Shown one piece after another: positions 17,901 to 32,863 of a stretch of 64,000 nt of DNA. The notes below the pieces were generated by a model that saw nothing but the letters and a program-made list of their open reading frames with translations, made no database searches and had not been told where the DNA came from. Both the position numbers and the translations under genes were made by a program. This DNA comes from Branchiostoma lanceolatum. Taxonomy: Eukaryota > Chordata > Leptocardii > Amphioxiformes > Branchiostomatidae. The number at the start of each line of letters is the position of its first letter. Within the stretch, counting starts at the first letter, position 1. Location: NCBI RefSeq assembly GCF_035083965.1, contig NC_089735.1, forward strand, positions 5,358,001 to 5,422,000, written 5' to 3'.

Positions 17901-19431
17901 TCTTCTGGCACTGTCAGCAGAAATTCAGGTAAGATGTTGTCACCTAGGAAAATGTGTTTTTTTTTTAGAGTTTAGAGAAGTCTTCAGAGAATAGTACATG
18001 ATTTTTTTACTGTTTTACACAATACAAACAGTAGATGTTGGTTAACATGTAAATCTGTTTTTTTGTAATCATTCTTGGCCCCCCGAAATAGCCGTAAAGA
18101 GAACCATTTCCTAAATCTATTTCTTATATAACCATCCTAGGCTTTGCATACAAAAAACTAAAACCTATGAAATGTGTCCACAGTTGATGGTGTTACAGCA
18201 CCTGGATGTGTTAAGCCTGGTCAGACTGTCAGCTGTCTGTAAGGACTTACACAGTGTGGCCAACGACCAGAGTCTCTGGAGATTCAGGTACCTCAGGGAC
18301 TTCGGAGGTGAGTTTCTTTTTCTGAAATGTGTGCATGTGTCAACAGGTCTGTACATGTTGTTGTGTGTAATGTTTGAATATTCGTCAAAAGGTCTGTACA
18401 TTCTGAAAGAAGTTTTAACTGTAATTTCCAACATAAAAATTGGACTTACCCAAATTTTCGACTGTGCATCACCAGTCTTTGTCAAGGAGTGAGCAGTCCA
18501 CCGCTGGGATGATGTCTGTACATGTTACAGTTTGTTTCAAAAGTTTCTTGTATCATAAAGAAAAGTAAGAAAGTAACATACTGTAAAAAGGGTTAATGTT
18601 TGCAGGGATTTAATGTTGCAGTTGGGAGAAGATGGAGTGTTCACAGTGGTTTTGCGTTTGCGCAATTGGGTAGGCAGGCAGAAGACAATTGTATATACAA
18701 GAGCATCAAGGTACAAATTGATATATAATCATATTTTCCTGTATTACGATAACTTACTGACAAATGACCAATACTTAGAGTGGTCTTTAGCACAGCTATT
18801 TATTTGTGATCATGTCATGTTTACACATTTTCTGAAAGTGTCCTTTTTGTACTTTTTAGAGTTCAAAAATAAAACATCAACCCTGGATTGGAAAGAGGTA
18901 AGTAATAATCTAAAAGACTACATGAATATAGTTTGAAGTTTTCATTTTTTGTTTCATGACCTGTTTACATTGTTAAGCATTTATGCTGATATCCTAGTAG
19001 TACATAGCTGTAAAACCCTAAAGGACTCATTTTATACATGGATTGTTCTACTGCAGTTGTACAAGAAGCACTATCATGACCGTAAGAAGGCCAGGGAGTG
19101 GATGCGCCACCAGCGATCCTTCCACCCCCCACCGCCACCATGGGCCATCCCCACCCCTCCCCACTCCTTCCCCCCAACATACCCCCCTGGCTTCATCGGA
19201 GGAGACTACGACAGATACCCCCCTGGGATGCCTGGGGCGTTCTTCCCCCATGGGATGGGGAGGGGGTTTAACCCCTCCCAGCCGATCAGACCCCCTCCCC
19301 TGGGGCCACGGTTTGATCCCATTGGTCCTTTACCAGAACACCAAGTGATCCCGGGTCGAGGCATGAGAGACGGAGGCAGGGGAAGGATGGGACCATCACC
19401 ATCGTTCGGCTTCATGCCAAAATTCTTCTAG
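14982..19431 (+). CDS. FBXO7: F-box only protein 7 (9 exons, 580 aa)
   Basis: Substrate receptor of an SCF (SKP1-CUL1-F-box) ubiquitin ligase. In vertebrates it also binds the proteasome regulator PI31 and acts in mitophagy with PINK1/Parkin. Exons: 14982-15094, 15582-16287, 16534-16696, 17242-17322, 17534-17623, 17876-17928, 18184-18307, 18860-18897, 19057-19431; all phases join. Domains: N-terminal ubiquitin-like (about 1-85, ending GIVSGDLIHILLP); a long acidic Ser/Thr-rich linker; an FP (Fbxo7/PI31) dimerisation domain from about 222 (PSEPMLC...LMMESGF, then GWKLPGMYKM and CEGSS); an F-box at about 395-445 (LDVLSLVRLSAVCKDL, LWRFRYLRDFG); and a proline-rich C-terminus with the family signature RFDPIGPLP. 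It is longer than the roughly 522-aa human protein, mainly in the linker. The start at 14982 gives a UBL beginning MKLRVKI, like the human N-terminus. No breaks seen. Confidence 0.95.
16979..17062. mobile_element. Short foldback repeat, family B, copy 1
   Basis: In FBXO7 intron 3. TTAGGTGTGACAGG, CATTC-GTGT-ATATAAC-AGCTGCTGC, AAAGCTGGTGTGTTAC and GGTTATAC match 60357-60462 in the same order. The core is an imperfect hairpin: CATTCTGTGTGATATAACAAGCT pairs with AGCTGGTGTGTTACGTCAAAGG. Confidence 0.6.
18590..18715. repeat. Fragment of dispersed family C
   Basis: In FBXO7 intron 7. TACTGTAAAAAGGGTTAATG is followed by TGTTCACAGTGGTTTTGCGTTTGCG and GGTAGGCAGGCAGAAGACAA, which parallel 62728-62800 (TGTTCACAGTGGTTCTATGTTTG, GTAGGTGGGTAGAAGACAG). 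A partial, diverged copy. Confidence 0.5.
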
Positions 19432-19552
19432 CACTTTGATAATTTTGCTGCTGTCCACCTCTGTGTCAGGGACCCTGGCAACAGTATAATCAAATAATGG
19501 ATAATGGAATGGAAAAAAAAACTACAGAAACAACTGAAACCGGTTCTGTAGC

Positions 19553-19893
19553 TTAGGCCATACTGTTTTCATTATATGGATGACATTCTCTGGGCACCCC
19601 AAAAGTGTTGCCAGCGTGCAAAGAAAAAAAGCTGGACAAAAAAAGTTACCTTCGTTATGAAATCTAAGTGGTCAAGAGGGTTGAACAAATGGCTGAACAC
19701 ACAGAACATGGTATACCAGTCAATAAATTCTTTATCCTTTTCGACTTTGGAAGACTTCACTTTAACTGCAATTCATGACAAGTTTTGCAGCTTCTTTGTA
19801 CAATTTACAGTATGGTCACAATTGTTTTTAGAGACAGGAAAATTGATGCACACACACATATGTCATCCATGTAATTAAGTCAGTGTGGCCCTA
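19553..19893. mobile_element. Foldback DNA element (MITE-like), family A, copy 2
   Basis: About 340 bp, inverted relative to the copy at 3255-3634. Left end TAGGCCATACTG...ATTATATGGATGACATTC; right end inverted, GTCATCCATGTAATTAAGTCAGTGTGGCCCTA. It lies 120 bp after the FBXO7 stop and before the AATAAA at 20061, so it is probably transcribed in the 3' UTR. It carries its own AATAAA at 19732, which could serve as an alternative poly(A) signal. Confidence 0.75.
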
Positions 19894-20060
19894 GGACAAA
19901 GGCAAAATGTCTTGATCTGTCTCATCTGTATTTTTGATTGTTGCACAGTTTGCCATTAGATGTGTTCAATCATGTACTGTAATCTATCGAGTATCTAAAG
20001 TGCAGATCCAATCATATGCCGATAACCCTTTGTAAATTTGAACAGTGGTGGTTTGTGTCA

Positions 20061-20066
20061 AATAAA
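20061..20066 (+). terminator. Poly(A) signal candidate of FBXO7
   Basis: AATAAA about 630 bp after the FBXO7 stop codon. Alternatives are AATAAA at 19732 inside the foldback element and one near 20399. Which is used cannot be decided from sequence. Confidence 0.5.
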
Positions 20067-20586
20067 GGTACCTGAAGGACTTGAGATCAGTTGATCTATT
20101 ATTGATAGTGTCAGAAGATTAGCACAGTGTCATACTATCAAGTATTCATTTATCTAGATTCATCAGTGGTACGGTTAGTGCAAAGTGCACTTATCAACAT
20201 ACAAGAACAACTACATGTTAAGTTAACAGCAGGAATATAAGGGCCCTATCAAGTAGTTATGTCATGGTTTCACCATTAGATGTAAAAATCACCAATGAGG
20301 TAGTTTGTACATTCTTTGTAAAATGTGACAGGAATCCCTTTATTGCATCAGGTCCGAGTGGGCTATGAACATGTCTATCTACATTGACGTGGGTCTAAAA
20401 TAAAGAGTAAAATTCAAATCATCAACCTCTTGTTGAGTTATTCTTTTAAAGTTTCCTACAAAAAGGCCATTGCAGTTCCATAAAAGCTGCTAGGGGGCCA
20501 TAGCATGTCCAGAACACGAGATTTAAAGGTTCTGCTTCAGTACCAAAGAAAGCCGTTGGCTTACTTTTCGTTTTGCCAACAATATT

Positions 20587-20787
20587 TAGTCTCTACCAGA
20601 CTAACCGCGCCGGCTATAGGGAGAACATTTGCCGGGGGACTTTGGCCATGGAGGGTAATATTCGCAGCCGCAGTTAGGGTTGCAATATTGGACCCTCTCT
20701 CTGTAGCCGACTCCCTTCATACAATTGACTCTATTTGGCCAATTTCTTCTATTTTCCCAGCGACCCGCGGAGGCTGGTAGAGCCTTA
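20587..20787. mobile_element. Foldback element, family D, copy 1
   Basis: Begins TAGTCTCTACCAGACT and ends, inverted, AGGCTGGTAGAGCCTTA. The right end (GGCCAATTTCTTCTATTTTCCCAGCGACCC) matches the ends of the element at 31190-31380 in SAPLIP1 intron 7. The left arm is more diverged than the right. Confidence 0.55.
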
Positions 20788-20964
20788 ACAATATTAACGT
20801 TACTGCGATCAAATGACGACTTTTGACATGTCATCACACACGTGAAGACAAACAAACGTATCCAAAAATATAACCTAACCGGAGGTAACTGGCAAATAAC
20901 AAGATCATCTGTCGGACGTTCTGTTTAGACATTTCAGGGCAATAAAGTCAAAGAAATCACTAAA

Positions 20965-21113
20965 TTAGCCTCCATAGCATGCTCTCTGGGCCTTATTTGG
21001 GACTTTTGCAGATGATTTCTTTTTACAATTATGGTTACGGGCTTGCTGGCTACACAAAGGACCCGGTAGAAAAGTCATCTGCAAAGGCCAGAGACCCTAC
21101 TATAGAGGCTAAC
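20965..21113. mobile_element. Foldback element with about 45-bp inverted ends
   Basis: The left arm TTAGCCTCCATAGCATGCTCTCTGGGCC...TTTTGCAGATGATTTC pairs with the right arm GAAAAGTCATCTGCAAAGGCCAGAGACCCTACTATAGAGGCTAA. The ends are intact and no coding capacity is present. I see only one copy of this family in the window. Confidence 0.7.
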
Positions 21114-22029
21114 TGAAGTATTTTTCATGATTTTTTTCTTTTAATTTTTCCATTTTTGATATTGGCGTCAGTTCACTAATAAGTAGTCTTTATAGCCATC
21201 TAAAATATTGCGCGCATCCAAGACGCGTTTGCATTTTATGTTTAGTATCAATGCACAACGTTAACCTGCCCTTAAATGTAAAATGGATGGTCCTAACCAG
21301 GTGACATGCCGCAGCATTCCCCAGCTGGCCATCACGTGTTTCCCGTGAACCCACCACTTACACATCCTGACGTGGGCAGACAGCTCCAGGCGGTTTCAGA
21401 GGCACAGTTCGGAACTCTTTCCGCATCACACGGTCTCCAACCGTTGAAACTTGCCTCTCAAGCTACCAGCCGACATTTACAGCGGAGTCGCTCCTCGTCT
21501 CGTTCCAGGTACTGTACGTTCTTTTGCGCCAGTTTCTCGGGGTCATGGAAAGTTAAGGGATGCGTCACTTACTGGCTAACTCTTGCTGAAATTAATCGTG
21601 CCGGGAGCCTTCCCTTTTATACAGAAAACGAGGTACATGTATTTTGGATTGAATGGTATCATGTCACAATATGTGACCCACTGCAAAGGGTCTCACTGGA
21701 AATAGCAGTATTTTAGAGATAGTACGAATAAATAATCTTAGCAATTGCCATTTGCATATTGTCCTGTAAATCCAAGATCTCTGCGAATAAGCCATTCCAC
21801 GGTTTGAGCTGCGCATGAGCAGTATAATACATTGTGGGTAATATCTCAATAACCGACAACCGGCGTATTGTATGTAGCCTGGAATCCAACCTTATTGACT
21901 TAAGTCCGCTCCCCGCCTTGGGCTATATTGTATGGACCTTTATCTCGATTTTGTCCAGATACATACGAGTCTTAAACTGCATATTTCTCATGACGTAAGT
22001 AACCGAATTTTCCACAGGTGAAAACGACC

Positions 22030-26178
<4,149 letters not shown>

Positions 26179-26431
26179 TTCACGAACCTCGTACCCAGGG
26201 CACTGTATGATTTGTTACGAGATTCTAGTTTTTGTACCTAGTTGTGTGAGGTCTATGGCCTTACGTCAAATAATGCATTAAGATTATGGAACAATATAGA
26301 TTGGAACTGAAGCTTGAGCAAGCACATATCCACTAGTTTACTCAATGTTTAGGACACTGTACAGTGCACATGACTGTAGGGTCTTCACAATATGTTGTGT
26401 ATCAGGGCGTATATCTGCTCCATGTCTGAGA

Positions 26432-26437
26432 AATAAA
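26432..26437 (+). terminator. Poly(A) signal of the cathepsin D-like gene
   Basis: AATAAA about 255 bp after the stop codon; the first canonical signal downstream. Confidence 0.7.
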
Positions 26438-27013
26438 CACTTTATTGGAGAAATGTTTGTATCTTCCCGTGCCTGTTGTTATTAACGGTTGAGTTGACTC
26501 AGTTATTCAAGCTGTTCCCCCGCCGAGAGGCCATGTTATACAAGGGTCTGGGAACATTGGCAAGGCTTCGAGTGACTACACCGTGTACACGTACACATTG
26601 TTAAGGAATGGCAAAGAGTCGAAGAGACGAAAATGTTCGATTTGTCTTGCTATCGTAATACAGGATGCAATTCAAAATTGTTTCAGAAAACGCGTTACGT
26701 TAACGTTACCCTCCAAACAGTGTTCACAAGATGAGGGAAAAAAATCTCGGCAATCTTTGATATCTCCCACGGCCTCAGCCAATCCTTTAATACTGAATTG
26801 AAATGGTTATGTTTTTGCAAGCAATAATGTTGTATTTAGTTGTTGTTACAACGCATGACAAGAAGCAAGAAACCAACCATTCAAGGCCATGACTTGTTTT
26901 ATTGGAACAGATTTAGGCTGCTCATAAAATGACGGGTTAGTATGACTTTGAGAAGTGTGCACCCCCCCTTCCGTTACTTAACTTCTGCATAATCAATTCG
27001 TCGAGTGCACACC

Positions 27014-27019
27014 CACGTG
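27014..27019. promoter_or_regulatory. CACGTG E-box upstream of SAPLIP1
   Basis: CCCACGTGAA, about 190 bp upstream of the SAPLIP1 start codon and 48 bp upstream of the palindromic E-box at 27061-27078. Binding is not demonstrated. Confidence 0.4.
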
Positions 27020-27060
27020 AAATGTCGTCATTGTTTTTTTTCCAAAAAAGGTAATACACC

Positions 27061-27078
27061 GAGAATCACGTGATTCTC
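27061..27078. promoter_or_regulatory. 18-bp perfect palindrome with a CLEAR-like E-box
   Basis: GAGAATCACGTGATTCTC is a perfect 18-bp palindrome centred on CACGTG, 134 bp upstream of the SAPLIP1 start codon. TCACGTGA is the core of the CLEAR element (GTCACGTGAC) bound by TFEB/MITF-family factors at vertebrate lysosomal genes, so it is a plausible site for co-regulation of the neighbouring lysosomal-type genes. The function is inferred. Confidence 0.5.
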
Positions 27079-27211
27079 CATCCAATGATCACTGAGTGTC
27101 CACTAGCAGTTCTCAGTCTTGTGACGTAGGCGTAGTGCAGCCACATTTCCACCTGTTACTTCTGCCCGGTAAGCTGTGTTCTTGCGACACCAAGACTCTC
27201 CACCGATCAAC

Positions 27212-30200
27212 ATGGCTTTCTCGTGGATGCTTTTCTGCTCCTTGATGGTGGTGATTGCTGGAACCCCCGGTGAGTTGGAGAACATGTTTTGATCTAACTT
27301 TATCAGTTATCGAATTCATGTCATGGATCGAAAAACAGCTGCGTCATTCCCACTGAATCAGTTATCAAGGGCAGTCTTGCATGAGGAACTTTTCAAAATC
27401 ACTGCGTCGGAAGGGCTAACGTTTTTTTGGATTTCAGCAGAATTCTGTCCCTCAGCAGAATTGAAAACATCTGGTAAATCTGTCATGTTGGACACGAAAT
27501 TTCATGGCTAAATGGGGGAGGGGTCGGTAAAATATATGGCGAATTTATTATCGTAAACCATTCAAGGACGTAGATACGTCCTCTGGAAGAACAGACAATA
27601 AAGTACAGTTGATATGAATGGATTCTACTGAAAGAAGCTTCTGTGTGTCACGGAATGAAGAGACATTTCAGTACTTTTCTACGTTAAATTTGTGTTGTAT
27701 AAGTTATGACAGAATGACATCAGCAGAAAAACGTGGGGAAAAAACTGACTAGATAAATCTGCCACTCCAAACAACCTGGGCGGAAGACGATCAGGTTGTG
27801 ACGTAGTGGCGTGGGAGGGGCACTGGTCATATGATAGTGTGTTTGGATAGCATCACCAAGCAAACCTGTACTCTACAAGCAGAGGAATGGGTCCGGTTGG
27901 TTTTTGACGTGTTTTAAGCGTTTTTGTCGGGCTTTCTATTTTGTCCTGTTTTCTTTATGTCACCAACCCACAAAGAAACCTGGACAAACTAAAAAGCCCG
28001 ACAAAAACGTCTAAAAACACGTCAAAAATCATCCTGACCCATTCCTCTACAGGCCTGAACATTCTAGATAGTTTAGCAAGCAACCTCGCTCTCATTTCTC
28101 GTCAAGTGATAAGCGCATGCTCACTGAATCGAACCTGTATGTTTTCTTGATATGTACTATTCTTCTAATTTTCTTTCAGTGAGTGGGTCTCCGTCAAATG
28201 GATCCGACAAGATAGAGGTAAGGTATCGCTGTATGCAAAGGTGTTCCGATCACTGTGGTACAAGTAATAATCATTTGAGCCTGTGGTTGTTGTACGTTGA
28301 ATATTCTCATAGCAAGCAAAACATTTCATGCCATAATCATAGTCATAGACTAGTACTGATAGGCATCTTTCCAAACTGCCCTTAGAATGTACCATGCCTA
28401 TCCAGCATTATATTGCATAACGATCTTCCTCGTGGTTGTGCCTCCGTGGAACTCGTGTGTACTAACGTTAGTATCTGTACATATATATGTACATCATCAC
28501 GGTGGACTTAGAATAAAATCACAGGAGAAGCTATCTGGATCTCAACATGTACTAGTATTAACCCATGCGGTTCACAAACAGATATATTCCCACCTTACCA
28601 TCGTTTGTTGATCTAACATTACCCCTTTGTCCGCAGTGCTTCGCTACGGTGGAGATGGTCCGTGCGTACCTCATGAAGGATTCCACGCAGCAGTTCGTCT
28701 CTTCCGCTCTGAAGAAGGGCTGCCTCAGCGTCTACTCTAAGGACAAGGATGTGTCGGATATACATGCTTTTGTTAGTTTGATTGTTTTGCTTTACTCTTA
28801 ATGTGCCCAAACAGCGTTTTCAGTACCACGGACATAGCCTGGATGTAGCAAACATATAATAATATTTAGTACCATTGGACATACCTGGATGTAGTAAACA
28901 TATAATAATATTTAGTACCATTGGACATACCTGGATGTAGTAAACATATAATAATATTTAGTACCATTGGACATACCTGGATGTAGTAAACATATTACAA
29001 TATTCAGTACAATGGACATACCTGGATGTAGTAAACATATTACAATATTCAGTACAATGGACATACCTGGATGTAGTAAACATATAACGATATGCAGTAC
29101 AGTTGGACATAACCTGGATGTAGCAAACATATAATGATATTCAGCACCATTGGACATAGCCTGGATGTAGCAAACATATAACAATATTCAGTACAATGAG
29201 CATACACTGGATGTAGCAAACATACAATGATATTTAGTACCATTGGACATAACCTGGATGTAGCAAACATATAATGATATTCAGCACCATTGGATCTAGC
29301 CTGGATGTAGCAAACATACAATGATATTTAGTACCATTGGATCTAGCCTGGATGTAGCAAACATATAATGATATTCAGCACCATTGGACATAACCTAGAT
29401 GTAGCAAACATATAATGATATTCAGTACAATGAGCAAAGACTGGATGTAGCAAACATATAATGATATTCAGCACCATTGGACCTAGCCTGGATGTAGCAA
29501 ACATATAACGATATTCAGTACAATTGGACCTAGCCTGGATGTAGCAAACATATAACGATATTCAGCACCATTGGACATAGCCTGGATGTAGCAAACATGT
29601 AATAATATTCAGTACAATGAGCAAAGACTGGATGTAGCAAACATATATTGATATTTGGTACCATTGGACATAACAATGACAATGACAATGACAATGAGCA
29701 AAGACTGGATGTACCAAACGTATAATGATATTCAGCATAATGAACATAGTGTGGATGCCGACTGATTGTTTTTTAATGGACAATTTAGTTGTATTTTTTA
29801 CCGAATGTAGTTTTTCCCCCCGTACAGTGTGATCAGGGGGTGAAGGTAGCCATGTCCGACATAAATAACTTCGCTAACAGCAAGCTGCAGCCTAAGGAGA
29901 TATGTCACCTCCGCAACTATACAGGTACAACAGAACAAAATGTATATCCCATCTTATATAATGCATGTAAATAGTTGCTTTGGCCGTGTCTTAAGATCTT
30001 TGTGACCATTTCATTCAGCTGAGCTTTCCTTAGTTTTGCTACAATGGAGTCGTGTTAGCACTCCATGTCATTGCTGATTATCTTGGTCTTTTAGAGATGT
30101 GTCACTACGTAGCGTAGCGTCAGTAAAACCGCCAATTCGTTTGATAAATAATGATAGTGATAATGTAGTAATGTTCACGAACCAGTTTAGCTCACTGAAG

Positions 30201-31603
30201 ACCTATTCTTCCACTGGTCATGACAGAGAAGACAAACACTATGTACAGTATTTACAGGTTCATTGTACCGGGAAAATTCCCCTAGCTCTTTTCGACAAAC
30301 ACAATGAACAGTGGACCACGGCTTAACGTCCCGTCCTAAGAACGTGCTAATAGCGTGCATGTCGGGTGAGCGGCACAGCCAGGATAACCTCCTGTATTTG
30401 TTTGCAGGCAATGAGGTCACCAAGGAAGTTCTGCAGGATACATTTGTAAGTTGACACCGTTTAATACTTCGTGTTTCTCTTAATTTATTTCTGGGGGGGG
30501 GGGCACTCCATGCATATTTCCTAAGCTGATACCATTTCTTGTCTATTTCGCTTTCATGCAAACAGGGAGGTGTCATCTGCCGCACTGCCGTGTCCTTCTT
30601 CGGTTACGTGCTGGAGAATCATGGCGTAAGTTACAGTTTTGTTAGTGTGTGTTAAGCACTTGTATGGGACAGCAAGGATGGAGATGCTCATTCCGAATGT
30701 GCTAGCCTGCTTAATCGATCACTAATCGGTTACAGATGTCTGGTGTCTCTGTCATAGGGCCACCAGTGGATAGCCCGCCTTCCTGTTATTATAGCTAAAA
30801 CATCTTGCACCCTCTAAATGTGCTCACGACAGGATAGATGTCTATATTCGCAAACTATTCAAGTCTCTTTTACTCCACAGGACGGCCGCAATATCAATCT
30901 CCTCGCTTTTCATGTATCTTGCTCACCAAAAACAGCAAACAAATAACAAACAAAAATGAACAGAAAAGGCAAACTTCGCCGGGCTTGGAATTGGATCTCT
31001 AAATGACTTGATATACTACATTTTCTTTACTGGCATAGGGCCTGATCGCCAACGCCACCACCGGCATCTGCAACTACATCCCGCTGCCTTCGTTCCAGTC
31101 CCCGGTAAGTATCACTAACCTCTCTTATCACACCCAGCAGCAGAAACTCACAATTTCCCTTAAGTATGTAGGGGTTAACGGAGACTTATAGTCTCTACCA
31201 GACTCCATAGGTCGTTGGGAAAATCGTAGAAATTGACCAAAAAGACAGATAAATAACATGCTCTCTACTTTTGACCGGTTTGAGAGTACAGCATGCGACC
31301 TAGCTGTACTCCCAAGCCGACTAACTCCTCTAGCATGTTATCTGTCTATCTGGCCAATTTTTCCAGCGACCTATGAACACTCTTACGTTAGCACAGTGTC
31401 AGTAAGCTCAGTGTCAATGCCAAGAGTAGGAAGGGATCTTGTGGTGTTTTGGTAGGCCGGAACAACCTCTACTATTTGTAATGTGTCTTTTCCTCAATCT
31501 ACAGTGCAAGGATCTTGTCAGCCAGTTCATGATGCAGCTTTTCAAGGGGATCCAGGAGGACGTTTGCCCAATTGCCCTCTGCAATGCCATCCTAGGCAAC
31601 TAG
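27212..31603 (+). CDS. Saposin-domain secretory protein 1 (8 exons, 189 aa)
   Basis: A saposin-like protein (SAPLIP) with a signal peptide (about 1-18, MAFSWMLFCSLMVVIAG) and two saposin-B-type domains. Such proteins bind or perturb lipids, as lysosomal sphingolipid activators or secreted membrane-active peptides. Exons: 27212-27269, 28180-28217, 28637-28750, 29828-29924, 30408-30445, 30566-30625, 31039-31104, 31505-31603. Domain 1 keeps C33, C61, C71 and C96 but has Thr36 and Thr102 at the second and sixth cysteine positions. Domain 2 keeps C120, C146, C158, C178 and C183 but has Gly117 at the first. Alignment to the neighbour at 32864 by identical exon phases shows these losses. Thr102 completes an N-glycosylation sequon (NYT); NGS and NAT occur elsewhere. 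Exon 3 may instead end at 28771, where a better donor (GTTAGT) would add seven residues. Both choices keep frame. Physiological role unknown. Confidence 0.82.
27881..28048. mobile_element. Long hairpin (about 75-bp arms) in SAPLIP1 intron 1
   Basis: The left arm (27881-27955) starts AGAGGAATGGGTC and runs through TTTTTGACGTGTTTT-A-CGTTTTTGTCGGGCTTT. The right arm (27972-28048) is its near-perfect inverse, ending AGCCCGACAAAAACGTC...GACCCATTCCTCT. The loop is only about 15 nt. Structurally a foldback element; transcription through the intron would give a long double-stranded stem. Confidence 0.85.
28821..29757. repeat. Minisatellite of about 46 bp, about 20 units, in SAPLIP1 intron 3
   Basis: Tandem units of 44-47 bp with the core CCTGGATGTAGCAAACATAT and AATGATATTCAGTACCATTGGACATA. 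The first few units use GTAGTAAAC and ATACCTGG; later ones use GTAGCAAAC and ATAGCCTGG or CTAGCCTGG, so there are at least two subtypes in blocks. The last units decay, with an inserted (AATGAC)n near 29672. Apparent minus-strand proteins rich in YMFATSR are by-products. Confidence 0.95.
31190..31380. mobile_element. Foldback element, family D, copy 2
   Basis: In SAPLIP1 intron 7. The left arm (31206-31262: ATAGGTCG-TGGGAAAAT...AGACAGATAAATAACATGCT) is the inverse of the right arm (31332-31374: AGCATGTTATCTGTCT...GGCCAATTTTTCCAGCGACCTAT). Outer ends include TCTCTACCAGACT, shared with 20587-20787. Confidence 0.75.
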
Positions 31604-32863
31604 ATGGCGCACTTGACACATGTGGCCAGTACATCATGAACTTGGCAGTAGTTTATGTAAGAGATATGTTAAGAATATGTAAGAGAACACCTTGTTACGC
31701 CAATGGCCACAAAGTTGACAAAACGGTGATTCTAAGCGTGTTAGCACACGCATACTATATATTTATTCAATGCTAATACTAGTACTAGTAATTATAAGTC
31801 TGAATCGAAGGAAACCGGCGTCAGGTAGTCAAAATGTTATGATACTACTTACCTCTAAGCAAACTATCTAAGGAAACCTTACCTATCTTAGGAATGCGTA
31901 AAAATCATCCAATGTATATCTAAGGTGTATACGTAGCGTCTGGTCATTTTTCTTAAAGGGCTGTAAGACTATCATGTAACGTCAACAATATATATCATAC
32001 TCAGAGGCCCGATAGTAAAAGTATATATTCAACGTTTAACAAGTATTGCAAAATCAACGAAGTTACAAAGTGTATCAAACACGCTCTCTAGCGATAAGGA
32101 ATATAATTGTCATGCATAGCTATAACAGGTGTAGTGTTCTGATGGAAAGATCTTGTCTGGTGAACGATGTTGTATTTTTCAGAGGATCGAAGCACCATTC
32201 TGGACATACAAATTAGATGCGAAAAGCAACCTTTATCTCTCTAAGATATAAGATTGATTGTAATAGATATTGGCGAAAATGGTACCATACTCATTATACT
32301 ACACGTGTGATATTGGTATTAATTTAGATTTATGCTGCTGGCATAGAAAGCTTATTCTTTTCGACAGCGGATGCTTCGATATAGTACACGTAATAAAACA
32401 AGTTCTGTCTCTGCCAGATACATGTATTTGCCTGCGTATTATCTTGCATACGGATCACCTGCGTCTTTACTTTGGGAAAATAGCAGTACCAAGTTAAACC
32501 TGAAAAGTCATGTCACCAGTTACAGTAGAATGATAGCGCGGCGACAGTTGCGGCAACATTCAGTTTACGAAGCCATCAATAGCTCACTTAACAGACACGA
32601 TTGGCCGTATCTCCAAATAATCAATAACTGATACTCCAATGGTTGACACGCAAATCTGCTGTCATCACAGGAAAATGTTTTCTCACGGGCAAAGTCTAAA
32701 GATTAGTCTTATCACGTTCCGCACACAGTGGCAGGTCACAAGACACACAGCTAATATGGTTAACTTCGACCCTTATACAGCCACGCACCCAACAACAGGA
32801 AGTCACACAGAGCTAGCTGTAGATATACGGCTTCGTAGTTTTTAGTCAGCTGTTGAGTGGAGA
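31604..32863. other. Intergenic region between the two saposin-like genes
   Basis: No coding exon, repeat or clear promoter motif recognised. Possible AATAAA at 32392 for SAPLIP1; no nearer canonical signal was seen. Confidence 0.5.

Larger units (their letters stand above)
20070..22029. other. Intergenic region between FBXO7 and the cathepsin D-like gene
   Basis: Contains two foldback elements (20587-20787 and 20965-21113). A 137-codon open frame at 21306-21716 lies in a somewhat GC-richer patch. The part at 21303-21508 is bounded by AACCAG and TTCCAG|GTACTG and could be a 5' exon spliced to the acceptor at about 22016 (TTTTCCACAG) just before the protease start codon. Its translation has no recognisable domain, so I do not call it coding. 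No TATA box was recognised. Confidence 0.5.
26440..27211. other. Intergenic region between the protease and SAPLIP1
   Basis: No coding exon recognised. It holds the presumed SAPLIP1 promoter with two CACGTG E-boxes within 200 bp of the start codon. TAACGTTA occurs at 26701. Confidence 0.6.

Noticed and set aside
21306-21716. 136-aa plus-strand frame upstream of the cathepsin D-like gene
   Set aside because: No recognisable domain. 21303-21508 may be an untranslated 5' exon, but the protease has a good signal peptide from its own start at 22030.
28821-29757. CRISPR-like direct repeats
   Set aside because: Units are contiguous without unique spacers, and the host is an intron-bearing eukaryote; a minisatellite explains it.
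28912-29783. Minus-strand proteins rich in YMFATSR and CLLHPG
   Set aside because: By-products of the roughly 46-bp minisatellite in SAPLIP1 intron 3.
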